This document shows, piece after piece, positions 42,361-43,600 of a stretch of DNA of 43,600 nt. The position numbers and the translations under genes were made by a program. Location: assembly GCF_020103755.1 (NCBI RefSeq), contig NZ_JAHSQD010000015.1, forward strand, positions 1-43,600, given 5' to 3'. This DNA is from Streptomyces sp. LS1784. Lineage in GTDB: Bacteria; Actinomycetota; Actinomycetes; Streptomycetales; Streptomycetaceae. Within the stretch, counting starts at the first letter, position 1, and each line of letters starts with the position of its first letter. The notes under the pieces were generated by a model. That model had not been told where the DNA came from. It worked only from the letters and a program-made list of their open reading frames with translations, and did not search any database.

Positions 42361-43114
42361 TCAGCCACGCCACGGCGGCCACGATGACCACCGCGAGGAC
42401 GAGACTGACCGGACCGGTGCCCAGATCAAGGCCGCCGCGCCCGCGGCTGACACCGGCCCAGTCAGCGAAGCAGGCGCCCAGCGGCCGGGTGAGCACATAG
42501 GCCCACCAGAACGTGAGCACCGGCGACAGGCCGGACAGGCGATGGGCCACCGCGGGCACCGCGATCAGGGCGGCGAACAGCAGCCCGGAGGGCAGGTAGC
42601 CCCAGCCCAGGGTGGCGGCGGTCAGGTCCCCGACCGCCGTGCCGAGCGCGAAGGTGGCCATCACCGCGCACCAGTAGAAGACCTCGCGGCGACCGCCGGC
42701 GACCGTCTCCACCGCCAGGGTCCCCTCGGTGCGCCGCCACAGGACGAACACCAGGGCGAGGACGAGGGCGAACGCCGCCGCGGAGACGGCGTAGGGGACA
42801 CCGAGGGCGACGTGCGCGACATCGGCGGCCATGGTGCCGAACACGCTCACCATGACCACCGCGGCCCAGTACACGACCGGGACGTAGCGGCGCGTGCGGG
42901 CCTGTGCGAACAGCGCGGCGGCCAGCAGCAGGCCGGCCGAGCCGACCGCCGGGATCGGCCCGAGGGTGCGGGCGAGGTAGTCGGAGGTGGTCTCGCCCAT
43001 GCCGGTGGTGAGGATCTTGACGATCCAGAACACCGCCGTCACCTGCGGAACCTTGCTCCAGGCAGGCCCGGCGGACACGGCTTGGCGTCGGTGTGTGCGC
43101 TGGGGTGTTGTCAT
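42164..43114 (-). CDS. COG4705-type membrane protein with a chimeric C-terminus
   Basis: The product has about eight hydrophobic segments in two similar halves: VTAVFWIVKILTTGMGETTS and REVFYWCAVMATFALGTAVG, each followed by DYLARTLG- or DLTAATLGWGY-type turns, the COG4705 pattern. The domain ends near LVLAVVIVAAVAWLTVAERR at about 42350. After that the frame reads rubrerythrin DNA out of frame for another ~60 Arg/Gly-rich residues until 42164. So the true C-terminus and the start of the next gene were lost in a deletion. Start ATG 43114 is chosen; GTG 43144 is also possible. Function unknown. Confidence 0.8.
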   Translation of the reverse strand: MTTPQRTHRRQAVSAGPAWSKVPQVTAVFWIVKILTTGMGETTSDYLARTLGPIPAVGSAGLLLAAALFAQARTRRYVPVVYWAAVVMVSVFGTMAADVAHVALGVPYAVSAAAFALVLALVFVLWRRTEGTLAVETVAGGRREVFYWCAVMATFALGTAVGDLTAATLGWGYLPSGLLFAALIAVPAVAHRLSGLSPVLTFWWAYVLTRPLGACFADWAGVSRGRGGLDLGTGPVSLVLAVVIVAAVAWLTVAERRALQGRDSAPRRVPGRPHGGPHRQGRRPDTPGRRPRGGTGRAAQGHLGADQGQPRHRHAR

Positions 43115-43177
43115 GGCGCCCAAGACGACGGCGCTCCCTTCCACGGTGCGCGGCCGCGGCCGCGCGGAACGAGTGGG

Positions 43178-43600
43178 TCAGCCGCCCAGGACGGTGTTGC
43201 CGGTGATCGCGTCGCTGGTGCCGTCCACCGTCACCAGGTGCCGCACGCCGTCCGGACCCAGGACCACGGCCTGCCACGCGCGGCCACCGCCCCGCTCGGT
43301 GACCGGGGACAGCGACTCGACCCTGCCGCCGGGCACACCCGACGAGGCCTTGGCCACCGCATCGGCAGCGTCGGTCGACGGCAGCGGCGCCGGCGCACCG
43401 TGCACGTCCTGTCCCCGTACCCCGCGATCGCCGTGGCGGCCCCCACGAGTGTCCGGGCCGTCGCGCCGCTCGCGCTCACCCGCGATCTTCCGGTCGCCGT
43501 GGCCCTCGCCCTCGTGGTGGACCGCCACCGCTGCCGCCGCCGCGCCACCGCCGAGCACGACCACGGCCGCGCCGACCGCGACCCACCGCCCGGAGCGCCG
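43178..43600 (-). CDS. Membrane-anchored PepSY-type protein, 5' end outside window
   Basis: The frame is open to the window edge, so the start is missing. One hydrophobic segment (WVAVGAAVVVLGGGAAAAAV) is followed by a His/Asp/Arg-rich linker and a PepSY-like domain at the end (DAADAVAKASSGVPGGRVES, WQAVVLGPDGVRHLVTVDGT). PepSY domains are thought to inhibit or modulate proteases outside the cell. It is placed upstream of and on the same strand as the COG4705 gene. Confidence 0.75.
   Translation of the reverse strand, partial: RRSGRWVAVGAAVVVLGGGAAAAAVAVHHEGEGHGDRKIAGERERRDGPDTRGGRHGDRGVRGQDVHGAPAPLPSTDAADAVAKASSGVPGGRVESLSPVTERGGGRAWQAVVLGPDGVRHLVTVDGTSDAITGNTVLGG

Overview
The window is very GC-rich with strong third-position GC bias, GTG/TTG starts, purine-rich ribosome binding sites and many actinobacterial families (DUF4287, DUF2690, HAF repeats, SUKH, TetR regulators). 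It most likely comes from Streptomyces, Kitasatospora or a close relative. A ParA/ParB pair, remnants of three transposase fragments (two IS5-type, one IS110), one intact TnpB element and at least eight broken genes point to an accessory replicon or a chromosome arm. No rRNA, tRNA or CRISPR array was seen.

Layout. 1-7.3 kb: a 5'-truncated secreted M9 collagenase, a small hypothetical gene, an IS110 scrap, a secreted PAF-acetylhydrolase-like hydrolase, a TetR gene divergent from a beta-ketoacyl-ACP synthase with two palindromic operators between them, and a phosphoribosyltransferase. 7.5-17.3 kb: a toxin/immunity-type region. It opens with an NTPase remnant, then a tightly overlapping four-gene operon: an EspC/WXG100-like protein, a 532-aa calpain-like cysteine protease with a helical secretion-type N-terminus, a 129-aa unknown, and a membrane-anchored protein that looks like a chagasin (I42) cysteine-protease inhibitor. 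A decayed second inhibitor copy follows, cut by an IS5 remnant. Then come a HAF-repeat protein, a large SUKH protein, a TPR protein, a startless SUKH-like fragment, a small hypothetical and another IS5 remnant. 17.4-25.6 kb: an APH-family kinase, an MFS exporter with its TetR, an alpha/beta hydrolase, DUF4287, a DHFR-family pseudogene divergent from a TetR with operators, and a class 3 lipase with two TIG domains.

25.8-32.2 kb: parB and parA; the parA product has its Walker A block and its DPQG block in swapped order. A methyltransferase, a secreted DUF2690 protein, a TnpB element with end hairpins and a conserved hypothetical follow. 32.3-43.6 kb: a partly ruined stress/dormancy-type island containing an ArsR pseudogene, a P-loop NTPase, fragments of a GNAT, a beta-CASP RNase, a universal stress protein and a GAF histidine kinase, then intact nicotinate phosphoribosyltransferase, DUF1540, a CysRS-like protein without catalytic motifs, a CBS protein, and a P-type ATPase fused to hemerythrin. 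It ends with a truncated rubrerythrin joined out of frame to a COG4705 membrane protein, and a PepSY protein running off the window.

The most interesting item is the calpain-like/chagasin-like pair at 8.1-10.9 kb, which I read as a type VII secretion protease toxin with a protease-inhibitor immunity protein. The block-swapped ParA is second. Both rest on motif reading only; no structure prediction or database search was possible.
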